NCBI GenBank assembly: GCA_903861155.1
Contig: CAIOTL010000209.1
Location: 1 to 34,465 of the forward strand
DNA length: 34,465 nt
Reading direction: 5' to 3'
Source of the DNA: an uncultured Bacteroidota bacterium
Lineage (GTDB): Bacteria; Bacteroidota; Bacteroidia; Flavobacteriales; Flavobacteriaceae
Made by a program: the position numbers and the translations under genes. This document shows positions 16,028-24,928 of the stretch, piece after piece (positions within the stretch are counted from its first letter, which is position 1; each line of letters opens with the position of its first letter). Under the pieces are notes generated by a model that was given only the letters and a program-made list of their open reading frames with translations, was not told where the DNA came from and did not search any database.

Positions 16028-18577
16028 TTAGAACGGATAATTTATTCCAAAATTTAAAACAGAGTGGGCAAAATTATAATCTTGAAACCATTGTTTGCTA
16101 ATTTCACTTGCGGGATTGTAGGTTTTAAATCCAAAATCAAATCGAACGACAAAAAAACTCAAGTCGTATCTCAGCCCAAATCCAGAACCTAAAGCCATTT
16201 CTTTTAAATCAGAAAGACCTGAAAACCTTGATTTTTTGTCGGTTACGCCATCAAAAGCATTCCAAATATTGCCTCCATCAGCAAAAATGGCTCCTTTTAG
16301 ACTGTTTAATATTTTAAACCTGAATTCGGCGCTCATGGCAATTTTCATATTTGCCTCATTAAAATCGTTTATTGCATTACTACTTCCAGGACCCAAACGA
16401 TAAGGTTGCCAAGCCCTGTTATCATTGGATCCGCCAGAAAAATAACTTCTTGAAAAGGGAATGTAATTCGAATTTCCGTAAGGAATTGCAATGCCAAAAA
16501 AGGCTCTCACAGCCAATACTTTTTCTTTGGTTAAATCCCAATGTTTGATATAATCGAATTCGGTTTTAATATATTCTGAATATTCTAAGTTGAAAATTTG
16601 ATAGTTGCCATTCTGGTTTTTTGGAAGGTTTGCCGCACTTGAAATCAAGGATAAAATGGAACCTGCAGATTCAATTTTTGTTTTAAATTGGTAAAAGATA
16701 TTGTCCAGTAAATCTGTTTTTGTTGTTTTTGTAAAAGTGAAATTTGTTGCCAGGATAAAATCATTTTCGGTGAGCCTTATTCTTCGTTCTTCGATGCTGT
16801 TAATAGCTATATAATCCGTGTTTGATGTAGCCGTTGTTCTTGATAAGACATCATTGATAAACCCCGAAGTTCCTTTTTCTATTATTAAGTCACCATTTTG
16901 GTTTACGTAGGAAGTATTTGTGTTGTATAATTTGCTCAAATTATTCAAGGCGGAATATGACGAACTGTATATGTTGAAATAATTTTCCGGATTTAAATTT
17001 CGCACATATTGAATATTTAATAAATCAAATCGTGCAGAATTATTTTTTTTCGGAGTCCAATTATAAGAGAAAGCGCCAATTAAATTCTCTTTGTCCAAAC
17101 CAATGTTTTTCTGGGTTGATAATCCCGTTGAAATAAGTGTGGAAGGAATCATGCTTTTGGGGATGATTTTTTCGGTGGTAAAAGGAAACCATATTCTGGG
17201 AATATTTAGTTTTAAGTCGGCTCCATATTCAGATACATTGAAAAAATTGTTGTTTGGATTTGCCAAATCTTTGGAAGCCCCAATATTTCCTCGTCCCGAT
17301 ATTTCAAGTGTTTCCGCGCCATTAAATACATTTCGAATAGTTTCCGAAAGGCTTAAAGCTATTCCAATATCTTGAATATTGGAATGGGTGACGTCAAGTG
17401 AAGTACCCAAACTGTATTTTTTTCTGGGAGTCAAATACACTTTTGCAATCAAGGATTGAGCTGTGGAATCTCTTTTATCGACTTCGTATAGAATGGTTGG
17501 GTAATTAAAAATCTTAAGATTATTCAAATAACGCGAAGTCAGGACGGTTTTGTTATCGGCAAATAAACCTCCTTTTATAATAAATACGGCGTCTGTAATG
17601 GCTCGTGGTCTATATTTTAGTTTATCGTGGCTGTACAAATTAAAATTATTGAAGGAAGTGCTGTCAGTAATTGGAGAATTAATTTTGGCTGGAGAATAAT
17701 CAGTGTAAATATTGACATCGCTTATTTTATATATTTTAAAAGGTTCTGTTTTTGTAGAATCTTTATCTTGATAGGAATAATCGTTGATAATCAAATTTAC
17801 ATTTACCTTGTTTTTATTGCTAATAGTGTCCATGTCAAAAGTCACATTATTAGGCTGGAAACGATACGCGCCATTGTTCCGGAAGTTCGTAGTAATCCGA
17901 TTTTTTTCGCTCTCAAAATCCTGTGTTTTATATTGATTTCCCCTTTTTAAAAAGGAATTTCCTTTGCTTGCTATGTACATTGAATCCAATGCTTGAGTAT
18001 GAATGGACGTCCTTAATGAGTCTAAAAAATAAGCATTTCCGGTGGTTACGACATATTTTATTTTTGCTTTTTTAAGACCCAAACTTTCTAACTTGTAATT
18101 TGCCTTTACCTTAAAGTAACCATCGTTAAAATAAAAGTATTTTAATCGAACAATCGATTTGTCGGTTTTTGCCGAATCAATGATTACGGGAGGTTCGCCA
18201 GTTTTTTTTAGGAAATCGTGGATGCCATGGTACCAAAAGGATTTTCCAAGGAGATCGACTTGTTTTGCCGAAAGCCATTTTGATTTTCGTTCATATTTGC
18301 CTGGATTATTTTTAAACTTGGCTTTATAAGTCGAGTCCGGGTTTGGATTCGCGAGATTATACATATTCAACCGCAAATGATAACCCAGAATGTTACTGTT
18401 GGGTTTTTGATACAGCTGATTGATGACGTTTTCGCTCTTCACAACCTTGTTATTCACTAAAATTTCGTTTTTAGTAAGAAGCTGTTTGCTTTTTGGAACT
18501 CTTCTCACGGTGCTGCAAGCAGAGATAATTATTCCTATTAAAATAAATGTTGCTATTTTTGTGCTATTCTTTTTCAA
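16028..18577 (-). CDS. tamL: TamL-type outer-membrane lipoprotein (BamA/TamA family)
   Basis: Omp85-family protein of 849 residues. The N-terminus is a lipoprotein signal with lipobox ISAC and Cys21. A long POTRA-like region follows, then a C-terminal 16-strand D15/surface-antigen barrel (about residues 400-849) ending in NFGINYPF. The lipid anchor plus barrel is the hallmark of TamL, the Bacteroidota counterpart of TamA, which works with TamB in outer-membrane assembly. No tamB lies in the window. The start codon is TTG (18575-18577): an in-frame TGA sits two codons upstream and the signal peptide begins exactly there, so no ATG is possible without losing it. It is divergent from the methyltransferase gene with only 37 bases between. 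Confidence 0.88.
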   Translation of the reverse strand: MKKNSTKIATFILIGIIISACSTVRRVPKSKQLLTKNEILVNNKVVKSENVINQLYQKPNSNILGYHLRLNMYNLANPNPDSTYKAKFKNNPGKYERKSKWLSAKQVDLLGKSFWYHGIHDFLKKTGEPPVIIDSAKTDKSIVRLKYFYFNDGYFKVKANYKLESLGLKKAKIKYVVTTGNAYFLDSLRTSIHTQALDSMYIASKGNSFLKRGNQYKTQDFESEKNRITTNFRNNGAYRFQPNNVTFDMDTISNKNKVNVNLIINDYSYQDKDSTKTEPFKIYKISDVNIYTDYSPAKINSPITDSTSFNNFNLYSHDKLKYRPRAITDAVFIIKGGLFADNKTVLTSRYLNNLKIFNYPTILYEVDKRDSTAQSLIAKVYLTPRKKYSLGTSLDVTHSNIQDIGIALSLSETIRNVFNGAETLEISGRGNIGASKDLANPNNNFFNVSEYGADLKLNIPRIWFPFTTEKIIPKSMIPSTLISTGLSTQKNIGLDKENLIGAFSYNWTPKKNNSARFDLLNIQYVRNLNPENYFNIYSSSYSALNNLSKLYNTNTSYVNQNGDLIIEKGTSGFINDVLSRTTATSNTDYIAINSIEERRIRLTENDFILATNFTFTKTTKTDLLDNIFYQFKTKIESAGSILSLISSAANLPKNQNGNYQIFNLEYSEYIKTEFDYIKHWDLTKEKVLAVRAFFGIAIPYGNSNYIPFSRSYFSGGSNDNRAWQPYRLGPGSSNAINDFNEANMKIAMSAEFRFKILNSLKGAIFADGGNIWNAFDGVTDKKSRFSGLSDLKEMALGSGFGLRYDLSFFVVRFDFGFKTYNPASEISKQWFQDYNFAHSVLNFGINYPF
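18554..18561 (+). promoter_or_regulatory. Candidate -7 box for the TrmH-family gene
   Basis: TATTTTTG on the plus strand, inside the signal-peptide codons of tamL, 53 bases before the methyltransferase ATG. If used, this promoter overlaps the 5' end of the opposite gene. Confidence 0.4.
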
Positions 18578-18597
18578 GTGTCAAGAAATATTTAATT

Positions 18598-18605
18598 CAA
18601 AAGTA
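18598..18605 (-). promoter_or_regulatory. Candidate -7 box for tamL
   Basis: TACTTTTG on the minus strand fits TAnnTTTG and lies 20 bases before the TTG start of tamL, within the 37-base divergent gap. Confidence 0.45.
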
Positions 18606-18614
18606 CATTATTTT

Positions 18615-19340
18615 ATGGTTAGTAAAAACCAAATAAAGCTTATAACGAGTTTGCAGCAAAAAAAATATCGATTGGCCAATCAATTATTTTTTGCCGAAGG
18701 CATAAAGGTAATCCAAGAATTGTTGGGATCAAATTTTGAATTGGTTCATTTGTACACAATCCAAAACGATTTTGAGGAGGTTTCGAATGCCAAAAAAAAG
18801 GTAATTTCCGAAGGTGATTTGAAAAAAATCAGCGCTTTGGCAACACCAAATTCCTGTTTGGCACTATTCAAAATTCCTGTCGATAAAAAAACAATAGATT
18901 CAGGAATAATTCTGGCGCTTGACTCCATCCGTGATCCTGGAAATTTAGACACAATATTGCGATTGTGCGACTGGTTTGGCATTGATCAGCTGATTTGTTC
19001 GAAAGACGCGGTTGATATTTATAATCCAAAAGTGGTTCAGGCAACGATGGGTTCCATCACAAGAGTCAACGTTAATTATGTAGATTTGGTTTCTTTTATT
19101 GGTCAAACCAAATTACCTGTTTTTGGCACTTTTATGGATGGAAACAACATTTATAAATCCGTTTTGCCCCAAGAAGGAATTATTATTATGGGAAATGAAG
19201 CTAACGGAATTTCGCCGGAGGTAGAAAAATTGGTCAAAAACAAACTCACAATTCCCCGTTTCGGAAAGCTTCAAAAAACAGAAAGCCTCAATGTGGCAAC
19301 CGCCACGGCAATTGTCTTAAGCGAGTTTAGTAGAGGATAA
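18615..19340 (+). CDS. TrmH/SpoU-family RNA 2'-O-methyltransferase
   Basis: SPOUT-fold RNA methyltransferase of 241 residues. An N-terminal substrate-binding domain (about 1-95, with the RLANQLFFAEGIKVIQELL segment seen in this family) precedes the knotted SAM-binding domain. Motif 1 is DPGNLDTILR, motif 2 is MGNEANGIS and motif 3 is TESLNVATATAIVLSEF. The target is probably a ribose in rRNA or tRNA, but the exact site cannot be read from sequence. The open frame continues upstream to 18420, antisense to tamL, so the ATG at 18615 is taken as the start. The last codons lie 89 bases from the convergent porT. Confidence 0.92.
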   Translation: MVSKNQIKLITSLQQKKYRLANQLFFAEGIKVIQELLGSNFELVHLYTIQNDFEEVSNAKKKVISEGDLKKISALATPNSCLALFKIPVDKKTIDSGIILALDSIRDPGNLDTILRLCDWFGIDQLICSKDAVDIYNPKVVQATMGSITRVNVNYVDLVSFIGQTKLPVFGTFMDGNNIYKSVLPQEGIIIMGNEANGISPEVEKLVKNKLTIPRFGKLQKTESLNVATATAIVLSEFSRG

Positions 19341-19429
19341 TTTTCAGAGAGCAGACTTCAGATTTTAGTTTCGAGTTTTTAAAAGTTGCACAACTGAACA
19401 TTGCAAATAATCCTATATCACTTTCGTTA

Positions 19430-20146
19430 TTAATGAAAAGTAAAATTGATGAAAACTGCCCTAGTTTTCATTGATTGGATATTGCTTGTCCAAGGGCTAT
19501 TAGGGTCTTTATCGCGAATTAATTCATCATTAATCCCAAAAATGCCTCGTATTGAAGGAGAAAATATGAAATATTCCGAAAAAATATCGATGCCAAAACC
19601 CATTTCATAATTTGTTGTCCAGGTTTTTACCCTAAATCGGTTTTCCAAATTATCGTCGGTTGATTTTGAATTACTTGATAAGTTCAATGTTGCCGAAACT
19701 CCACCTACTAAATAAGGACGGATATTTCCAGTTCTTAGAGAGGAAAATTTAATTAATAAAGGAAAATGGATATAAGTGCTGTTCACTTCTCTAAATTTAT
19801 TGGCAAGTGTTGCTGTCGCAGGAAAATAATTGTCTGGGTAATTCAAATCCCTTAAGGTATAATACAAACCGGGTTCAAATCGCAAACTTATATATTCCTG
19901 AAGCCTCAAATCGGCGACAAGCCCCACATTGAAACCTGTGCTTTTTTTTATGAGTATGTTGGGTCCAACCGTTTTATAATCTATCTTGAAGTCGTATGAA
20001 TTGAAGCCTAAATAAAAACCGAAATAAAGTTTTTGTTTCTGGAAGTTTTCTAAATTAATAATGGGATCCTTATTAAATATGCCTTTAGATTGAGCGTTTC
20101 CTTTTATGGTCAAGGCAAATATTAGTAAGACAACTATTTTTTTCAT
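19430..20146 (-). CDS. porT: PorT/SprT-family outer-membrane protein (type IX secretion)
   Basis: Beta-barrel protein of 238 residues with a signal peptide (MKKIVVLLIFALTIKGNAQ). The remainder is rich in alternating aromatic strands (YFGFYLGFNSYDF, ISLRFEPGLYYTL, RPYLVGGVSATLNL, NYEMGFGIDIF, FSPSIRGIFGIND), the pattern of an eight-strand outer-membrane barrel. PorT/SprT is needed for type IX secretion and gliding in Bacteroidota. The call rests on this profile and on the position directly after ubiE, a pairing I recall from Flavobacterium. The frame is open to 20203, but the signal peptide fixes the start at 20146, one base after the ubiE stop. No other type IX gene is present here. Confidence 0.82.
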   Translation of the reverse strand: MKKIVVLLIFALTIKGNAQSKGIFNKDPIINLENFQKQKLYFGFYLGFNSYDFKIDYKTVGPNILIKKSTGFNVGLVADLRLQEYISLRFEPGLYYTLRDLNYPDNYFPATATLANKFREVNSTYIHFPLLIKFSSLRTGNIRPYLVGGVSATLNLSSNSKSTDDNLENRFRVKTWTTNYEMGFGIDIFSEYFIFSPSIRGIFGINDELIRDKDPNSPWTSNIQSMKTRAVFINFTFH

Positions 20147-20147
20147 A

Positions 20148-20882
20148 TTATTTTTTCGAAGCTGAGTAAATTGTTGCCACACCAAATGTTTGCGGCATTG
20201 CAACTACATCTATAAACCCAATTTTTTTTAAAATATTGTTTAATGCCTCGCCATAAGGAAAAGCCGCTGCCGATTCTGACAAATAACTGTAAGCAACATT
20301 GTCTTTCGAGAATAATTTCCCAATAATTGGGAGAATGTTTTCGCTGTAAAATGTGTAGCCTTGTTTGAATGGCGTTTTTTCGGGAACCGAAGTCTCAAGA
20401 ATCACGAAAACACCATTTGGTTTTAAAACTCTCAGGATTTCTGCTAAACCTTTTCCCAGATTTTCGAAATTCCTGACTCCAAAAGCAACCGTTATAGCAT
20501 CAAAATGATTGTCTTCAAAAGGCATATTTTCTGAATCAGCCAAAACCATTTCTATGGTGGTAGCCAAGTCTTTTTTTTGCTGAATTTTTTTCTTTCCCAC
20601 TTCGAGCATTCCGGCCGAAATATCCAATCCAATAATTTTTTCGGCACTGGTTTGCGCCATCAAAATGGCCAAATCACCTGTTCCGGTCGCAATATCCAAG
20701 ATTGTTTTAGGATTAGTTTTAGAAACAATTTGCAAGACTTTTTTGCGCCATTTCACGTCAATTCCAAAAGAAATCACCCGATTGAGATTGTCATAATTCC
20801 CTGAAATAGTGTCGAACATTGTCGCAACCTGTTCCTTTTTGCTTAATGTAGAATCTTTATAAGGTGTTATGTTTTTTGACAT
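20148..20882 (-). CDS. ubiE: Demethylmenaquinone methyltransferase UbiE/MenG
   Basis: SAM-dependent C-methyltransferase of 244 residues that makes menaquinone from demethylmenaquinone, the last step of the pathway. Bacteroidota use menaquinone, so the MenG role is expected. The UbiE signature [21 protein letters not shown] lies at residues 22-42. The SAM-binding [12 protein letters not shown] follows at 61-72, and [16 protein letters not shown] and the RVLKPNGVF segment further on. It lies 48 bases after folA with a TAnnTTTG box in the gap, and porT follows after one base, so ubiE-porT form a transcription unit that folA reads into or that starts separately. Confidence 0.95.
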   Translation of the reverse strand: MSKNITPYKDSTLSKKEQVATMFDTISGNYDNLNRVISFGIDVKWRKKVLQIVSKTNPKTILDIATGTGDLAILMAQTSAEKIIGLDISAGMLEVGKKKIQQKKDLATTIEMVLADSENMPFEDNHFDAITVAFGVRNFENLGKGLAEILRVLKPNGVFVILETSVPEKTPFKQGYTFYSENILPIIGKLFSKDNVAYSYLSESAAAFPYGEALNNILKKIGFIDVVAMPQTFGVATIYSASKK

Positions 20883-20898
20883 TTTCTAAAATTTGAGA

Positions 20899-20906
20899 CA
20901 AAGGTA
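20899..20906 (-). promoter_or_regulatory. Candidate -7 box for ubiE-porT
   Basis: TACCTTTG on the minus strand in the 48-base folA-ubiE gap fits TAnnTTTG, 16 bases before the ATG. No clear -33 TTG. Confidence 0.45.
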
Positions 20907-20930
20907 AACTAGATTTTTGGATTATGGATT

Positions 20931-21416
20931 TTATTTTTTCCTGATGAAGGTTTGAAAAGTATAGTCATAAAGGTGTTTTTCGTCTTTTGGATTAAAATCC
21001 TCAGAGGATAACTCCCAAATTTTCGAATCTATTTTCGGGAAATAAACATCGGCATCAAACGAATGGTGAACTCGCGTAATGTCAAGTTGATCCACTAAAT
21101 GGATGGATTGATTGTAAATTTCGCCACCGCCAATAATATAGACGTCCTCGCCTATCGGGCAAAAAGCTATCGCTTTTTCTATATCCTGAACGACGATACA
21201 ACCTTCAGGCAAAAGTTTTTTTTGTCTTGAAATAATTACATGAGTCCTGTTAGGCAAAGGTTTTGGGAAACTTTCGAAAGTTTTTCTTCCCATAATGATA
21301 TGATGGCCCGAGGTTATGGCTTTGAAACGCTTGAAATCATTGGGTAAATGCCAAAGCAAATCATTGTTTTTTCCAAGAGCATTATTTTCGGCGACAGCCG
21401 CAATCAAAATAATCAT
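20931..21416 (-). CDS. folA: Dihydrofolate reductase
   Basis: Chromosomal type I DHFR of 161 residues; reduces dihydrofolate to tetrahydrofolate with NADPH, replacing the cofactor oxidised by ThyA. Visible: the N-terminal IILIAAVAENNALGKNNDLLWHLPND stretch (residues 2-27) with the substrate-binding Asp27, the HHIIMGRKTFESFPKPLPNR core, and VYIIGGGEIYNQSI. The ATG lies three bases after the stop of the 2TM gene, so the two are co-transcribed. thyA is about 3.7 kb away on the same strand, beyond mgtA and a small plus-strand gene. Confidence 0.96.
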   Translation of the reverse strand: MIILIAAVAENNALGKNNDLLWHLPNDFKRFKAITSGHHIIMGRKTFESFPKPLPNRTHVIISRQKKLLPEGCIVVQDIEKAIAFCPIGEDVYIIGGGEIYNQSIHLVDQLDITRVHHSFDADVYFPKIDSKIWELSSEDFNPKDEKHLYDYTFQTFIRKK

Positions 21417-21419
21417 TTT

Positions 21420-21761
21420 CTATTGAGGTTTAATGGAGGAATCTTCGTCGACTTCTTTCTGCATTTGGTCAAGTTTTCTTTGTTGTTGGGTAACAAGCCG
21501 ATCTATTTGATCTCTTTCCCAGTCTTTATTCATAAAGCGATCCGTGATGAATACCTTTATAAAATGCAGGATAAACAGGAATGTCCAGACCGTGATGACC
21601 CAAATTGCCCAATTTGTGGTATAGCCAAAAGCTTCAAAATGATTGGTTATAGATAAAAAAATGCTGCCCAAAAGGAATAATACGAAATGGAAATACAGCC
21701 TTTTTTTTTGGTTTAGTCTTTTTCTGGCATATTCGTATTGCTCGTGTTGTTCTTTTTCCAT
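21420..21761 (-). CDS. 2TM domain protein
   Basis: Small membrane protein of 113 residues matching the 2TM domain layout (PF13239, from memory). A charged N-terminus rich in Glu, Gln and Lys is followed by two membrane helices (about 22-41 and 50-70) joined by a short polar turn, then a long charged amphipathic tail (FMNKDWERDQIDRLVTQQQ). Function unknown; in some Bacteroidota the domain is found at the N-terminus of LytTR or histidine-kinase proteins, but here it stands alone. It heads the group with folA (three bases apart). A near-match promoter box, TACCTTTA, lies at 21780-21787 on the same strand. Confidence 0.85.
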   Translation of the reverse strand: MEKEQHEQYEYARKRLNQKKRLYFHFVLFLLGSIFLSITNHFEAFGYTTNWAIWVITVWTFLFILHFIKVFITDRFMNKDWERDQIDRLVTQQQRKLDQMQKEVDEDSSIKPQ

Positions 21762-21942
21762 AAATCGAGATTTTGTTGATAAAGGTAAAATATATTTTGA
21801 AAAGTCAGTATTTTTAATTCATGATTATTTAACAAGAAAACGTTTTCTATTTTTAGATATAAAAATTTATTTGATTTTATTTAGGGATACCCTTAAAAAT
21901 TAAGAGTGTTTTTAGCAAACTCATAAAACTTCACCTTAAATA

Positions 21943-21972
21943 TTGAATGTTCAAAAGAATTTGTTTCCTTTG
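21943..21972 (+). promoter_or_regulatory. Candidate promoter of the CBM48 gene
   Basis: TTG at 21943-21945, exactly 19 bases, then TTCCTTTG at 21965-21972 (one mismatch to TAnnTTTG). Spacing is ideal for Bacteroidota; the ATG follows 27 bases later. Confidence 0.5.
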
Positions 21973-21999
21973 CCCCATAAATCTAAAAATGAAATAGTT

Positions 22000-22296
22000 A
22001 TGTCAATAAAGAAACAATTTATAAAAACAAAACCAGTTTGTAAAGTTACATTTTCGGTAGAAGCAAAAGAAGCAAATACTGCTTCAGTTGTAGGGGATTT
22101 CAATAATTGGAACTCAGAAGAAGGCATCTTGACAAAATTGAAAAATGGCACTTTCAAAGGTGTTTTCGATTTGCCAAAAGACGCGTCATACGAGTTTAAA
22201 TATGTTATTGACGGTGCTTATGAAAACGACAGCGAAGCCGATTCTTTCAAATGGAACGAATTTGCTGGTACTGAAAACGGAGTTTTAGTAGTTTAA
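22000..22296 (+). CDS. Stand-alone CBM48 / isoamylase early-set domain protein
   Basis: A 98-residue protein made of one early-set (CBM48, AMPK-glycogen-binding-like) immunoglobulin fold: CKVTFSVEAKEANTASVVGDFNNWN, then KNGTFKGVFDLPK and YEFKYVIDGAYEND. The two tryptophans and GDFNNW resemble the carbohydrate-binding face of this fold. No catalytic domain is present, so it probably binds an alpha-glucan or serves as a regulatory partner; its true role is unknown. The frame is open from 21943, but the ATG at 22000 is preferred because the domain begins just after it and the promoter lies inside the longer frame. It has its own promoter and a strong terminator, and is convergent to mgtA. Confidence 0.85.
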   Translation: MSIKKQFIKTKPVCKVTFSVEAKEANTASVVGDFNNWNSEEGILTKLKNGTFKGVFDLPKDASYEFKYVIDGAYENDSEADSFKWNEFAGTENGVLVV

Positions 22297-22316
22297 TCTT
22301 CCGGTTTTAAAAAATC

Positions 22317-22346
22317 AAATCCGTTCCGATTTATCGGAACGGATTT
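22317..22346. terminator. Bidirectional terminator
   Basis: Thirteen perfect pairs, AAATCCGTTCCGA / TCGGAACGGATTT, with a four-base loop, followed by TT on plus and by GATTTTTT on minus. It lies between the convergent CBM48 and mgtA genes. Confidence 0.88.
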
Positions 22347-22383
22347 TTGTGTTTACTATCAAAAGCCAGATTTAAAGCGAAAG

Positions 22384-24903
22384 CTATCCGTTTCTGTATT
22401 TTTTAAAAAACCAGACCTTCAACAAATCGGCGGTTATGATGTAAGCCGCAACAATACTTATCATGATGCCCAGATTGAGCAATGGCAATGGCGATAATCC
22501 CACGTTGTCGGCAAACGGCGAATAAGGAAGCGCGATGGTCAGTGCTAATCCGAGAATACTCAGGATAAAAAGATACTTTCCGGGTTTACTTTTAAGGAAA
22601 CTTTTATGGGTTCGGATAATGAATAGAATGAACAATTCCGTGAGAATAGATTCTATAAACCAACCCGTTTGAAAGGCGGATTCTTTTACTTTCAAGGCGT
22701 AAAAAAGTGTCAGGAAAGTAATAACGTCAAAAATAGAACTGTGAATCCCAAAAATCACCATAAAAGTACGTATGGATTTCAGATTCCATTTTCCTGGTCT
22801 GTCTAGTTGTTTCTGGTCAACGTTGTCAGATGCGATGGTGAGGTAGGGAAAACTGGTAATGAAATTCATAAACAAAATTTGCTTTGGCAGCATCGGGAGA
22901 AATGGTAAAATCAACGAAGCAATTGCCACGCTGAACATATTCCCGAAGGTGGAGCCCGTGTTGATAAAAATATATTTCAGCGTGTTGGCAAAGGTTTTTC
23001 GTCCTTCTTGAACACCGTCTACAATGACCATCAAGTTTTTTTCCATCAGCACGAAGTCAGCAGATTCTCGCGCAATATCCACTGCATTTTCTACCGAAAT
23101 TCCAACATCTGCGGCATTAATTGCCGAAACATCATTGATGCCGTCGCCTATATACGCAACGGTATAACTTTTCCGTAATGCTTGTATAATATGTTCTTTT
23201 TGTTGCGGTTCGACTTCGGCAAAAATGTGTGTTTTTAGAACCAAATGTTTTAATGCTTCCGAACTTACTCCCAAAAGTTCCTGCCCAGTCATCACTATGG
23301 GATTCTGAATCCCGATTTTTAAGGCAATGGATCTGGCCACGTTTTTGTTGTCGCCAGTAATTATTTTCAAATGCACCTGTAGTTTAAGCAATTCGGCAAT
23401 GGTTTCAGTAATTCCAGCCTTTACAGGATCTTCGAGTACTATAAAACCAGCGAAAATCATCTTCGTTTCGTCCTCTTTCGAAATGCGTTCGGCACCAATA
23501 TTCTTATAACAAATTCCTATTGTCCGAAGACCTTCAATCCCGAATTGCATGAATTTTTTCTCGATTTCGGTTTTGTGTGTTTCGATGTTTTCGATGGTAC
23601 CATCGCTCAACCGTATCTTAGTACAAATAGACATAATTTGGTCAAAGGAGCCTTTTGAAATCAGCATTTTATCGGTGTCTGCAGTGATGGCAATGCTGAT
23701 TCTTTTACGTATGAAATCATAAGGGATTTCGCCAAATTTCACTGCTTTTATTTTCGTTTCTATCGTCAATTGTTTCAATGCATCGTCAATAGGATTGGCA
23801 TATCCAGTTTCGAAAAAGGCGTTCCAATAAGCGAGTTCCTTCACGAACTCATTTTCGGTGCCAAGGCCATCCACGGTTCCGGCGACCTTAATCGCTCCTT
23901 CGGTAATGGTGCCCGTTTTGTCTGTACACAACAAGTTAATTTCGCCCAAATTTTGGATGGAAGCCAGTTTCTTGACAATCACTTTCTTGGCCAACATCCT
24001 TTTTGCTCCCTCGCTCATCGCAATGGTGGTAATTGCCGGAAGTAATTCCGGGGCCATTCCTACCGCCAAAGCCAAGGCAAACAAAGCCGATTCGATGACG
24101 CTTTTGTGGTTTAATAAATTGACTACTAAGATGAAAAGCGAAAGCACCAAGGTGATTTTCATCAGGAAAAACCCAAAATCCTTGATCCCTTTTTCAAAAG
24201 TGGTTTCCACTGTCACCGAAGCACTTTGAGTTATGCTTCCAAAAATGGTGTTGTTCCCGGTGTTGATTACCAATGCTTTTGCCGTGCCGCTCACAATGTT
24301 GGTTCCTTCCCAGAGACAATTGGTTCTCTTGGCAAGTTCGGTATTCACGTCAAGAATTCCTGCTTGTTTCGCAGTGGGATACGATTCGCCGGTAAGGCTG
24401 GCTTCGTTAGAATGCAGTTCGTTAGATTCTATAATCAGGCAATCTGCTGGCAACATATCACCGGCTTTCAATAGTAGAATATCGCCAGCCACAACTTCGG
24501 ACGAAAAGACTTCCAGTGTTTTTCCATCTCTGAGTACGGTACTTTTCAATGCAATCATCGACTGTAATTTTTCCACGATTCTGCCAGCGTTTCTTTCTTG
24601 AAAAAAGCTGAGTAATCCTGTGAATAAAACAATGAATAAAATAATGAACACATCGGAAGTGTCTCCCAGAAACGCTGACAATATAACGGCTCCAATAAGA
24701 AGCAGCATCAATGGACTCTTGAATTGACCAATAAAAAGAGTGATGTCTTTTACGAAAACTGACTTTTTTTTCTTAAATATTTTCGATTGGGAAAGTATTT
24801 TAGTAGCAGCAGTTGGGAAAAGTCCTCTTTCTGAACTGCCCAGTTTCAGGAACCAATACTTGGCGTCAAACTGCCAAAAGTCGTTTTCTTGTGAAATTTG
24901 CAT
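22384..24903 (-). CDS. mgtA: Magnesium-translocating P-type ATPase (MgtA-like, P3B)
   Basis: P-type ATPase of 839 residues. It has an N-terminal cation-ATPase domain, an actuator domain with SLTGESYPT, a phosphorylation site TDKTGTIT with Asp328, a hinge GDGINDVSAINAADVGIS, and a C-terminal membrane block of about six helices. The VEPQQKEHIIQALRK segment and the ALALAVGMAPELLPAI helix are typical of the MgtA/MgtB group, which imports magnesium when it is scarce. Several coding stretches are clearly richer in GC than the neighbours (47-53% in three counted 60-base rows against 37% in thyA), though not uniformly. It lies between thyA and the CBM48 gene. Its promoter region has direct and inverted repeats that could be an operator. 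Confidence 0.93.
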   Translation of the reverse strand: MQISQENDFWQFDAKYWFLKLGSSERGLFPTAATKILSQSKIFKKKKSVFVKDITLFIGQFKSPLMLLLIGAVILSAFLGDTSDVFIILFIVLFTGLLSFFQERNAGRIVEKLQSMIALKSTVLRDGKTLEVFSSEVVAGDILLLKAGDMLPADCLIIESNELHSNEASLTGESYPTAKQAGILDVNTELAKRTNCLWEGTNIVSGTAKALVINTGNNTIFGSITQSASVTVETTFEKGIKDFGFFLMKITLVLSLFILVVNLLNHKSVIESALFALALAVGMAPELLPAITTIAMSEGAKRMLAKKVIVKKLASIQNLGEINLLCTDKTGTITEGAIKVAGTVDGLGTENEFVKELAYWNAFFETGYANPIDDALKQLTIETKIKAVKFGEIPYDFIRKRISIAITADTDKMLISKGSFDQIMSICTKIRLSDGTIENIETHKTEIEKKFMQFGIEGLRTIGICYKNIGAERISKEDETKMIFAGFIVLEDPVKAGITETIAELLKLQVHLKIITGDNKNVARSIALKIGIQNPIVMTGQELLGVSSEALKHLVLKTHIFAEVEPQQKEHIIQALRKSYTVAYIGDGINDVSAINAADVGISVENAVDIARESADFVLMEKNLMVIVDGVQEGRKTFANTLKYIFINTGSTFGNMFSVAIASLILPFLPMLPKQILFMNFITSFPYLTIASDNVDQKQLDRPGKWNLKSIRTFMVIFGIHSSIFDVITFLTLFYALKVKESAFQTGWFIESILTELFILFIIRTHKSFLKSKPGKYLFILSILGLALTIALPYSPFADNVGLSPLPLLNLGIMISIVAAYIITADLLKVWFFKKYRNG

Positions 24904-24928
24904 ACAGTGTTTTTTTAAAACAATTATT

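Noticed and set aside
19341..19429. Terminator between the methyltransferase and porT
   Set aside because: Only five-pair stems could be found; too weak to call.
23858..24229. Plus-strand frames of over 80 residues inside mgtA
   Set aside because: Shadows of the well-supported P-type ATPase; composition and lack of motifs argue against coding.
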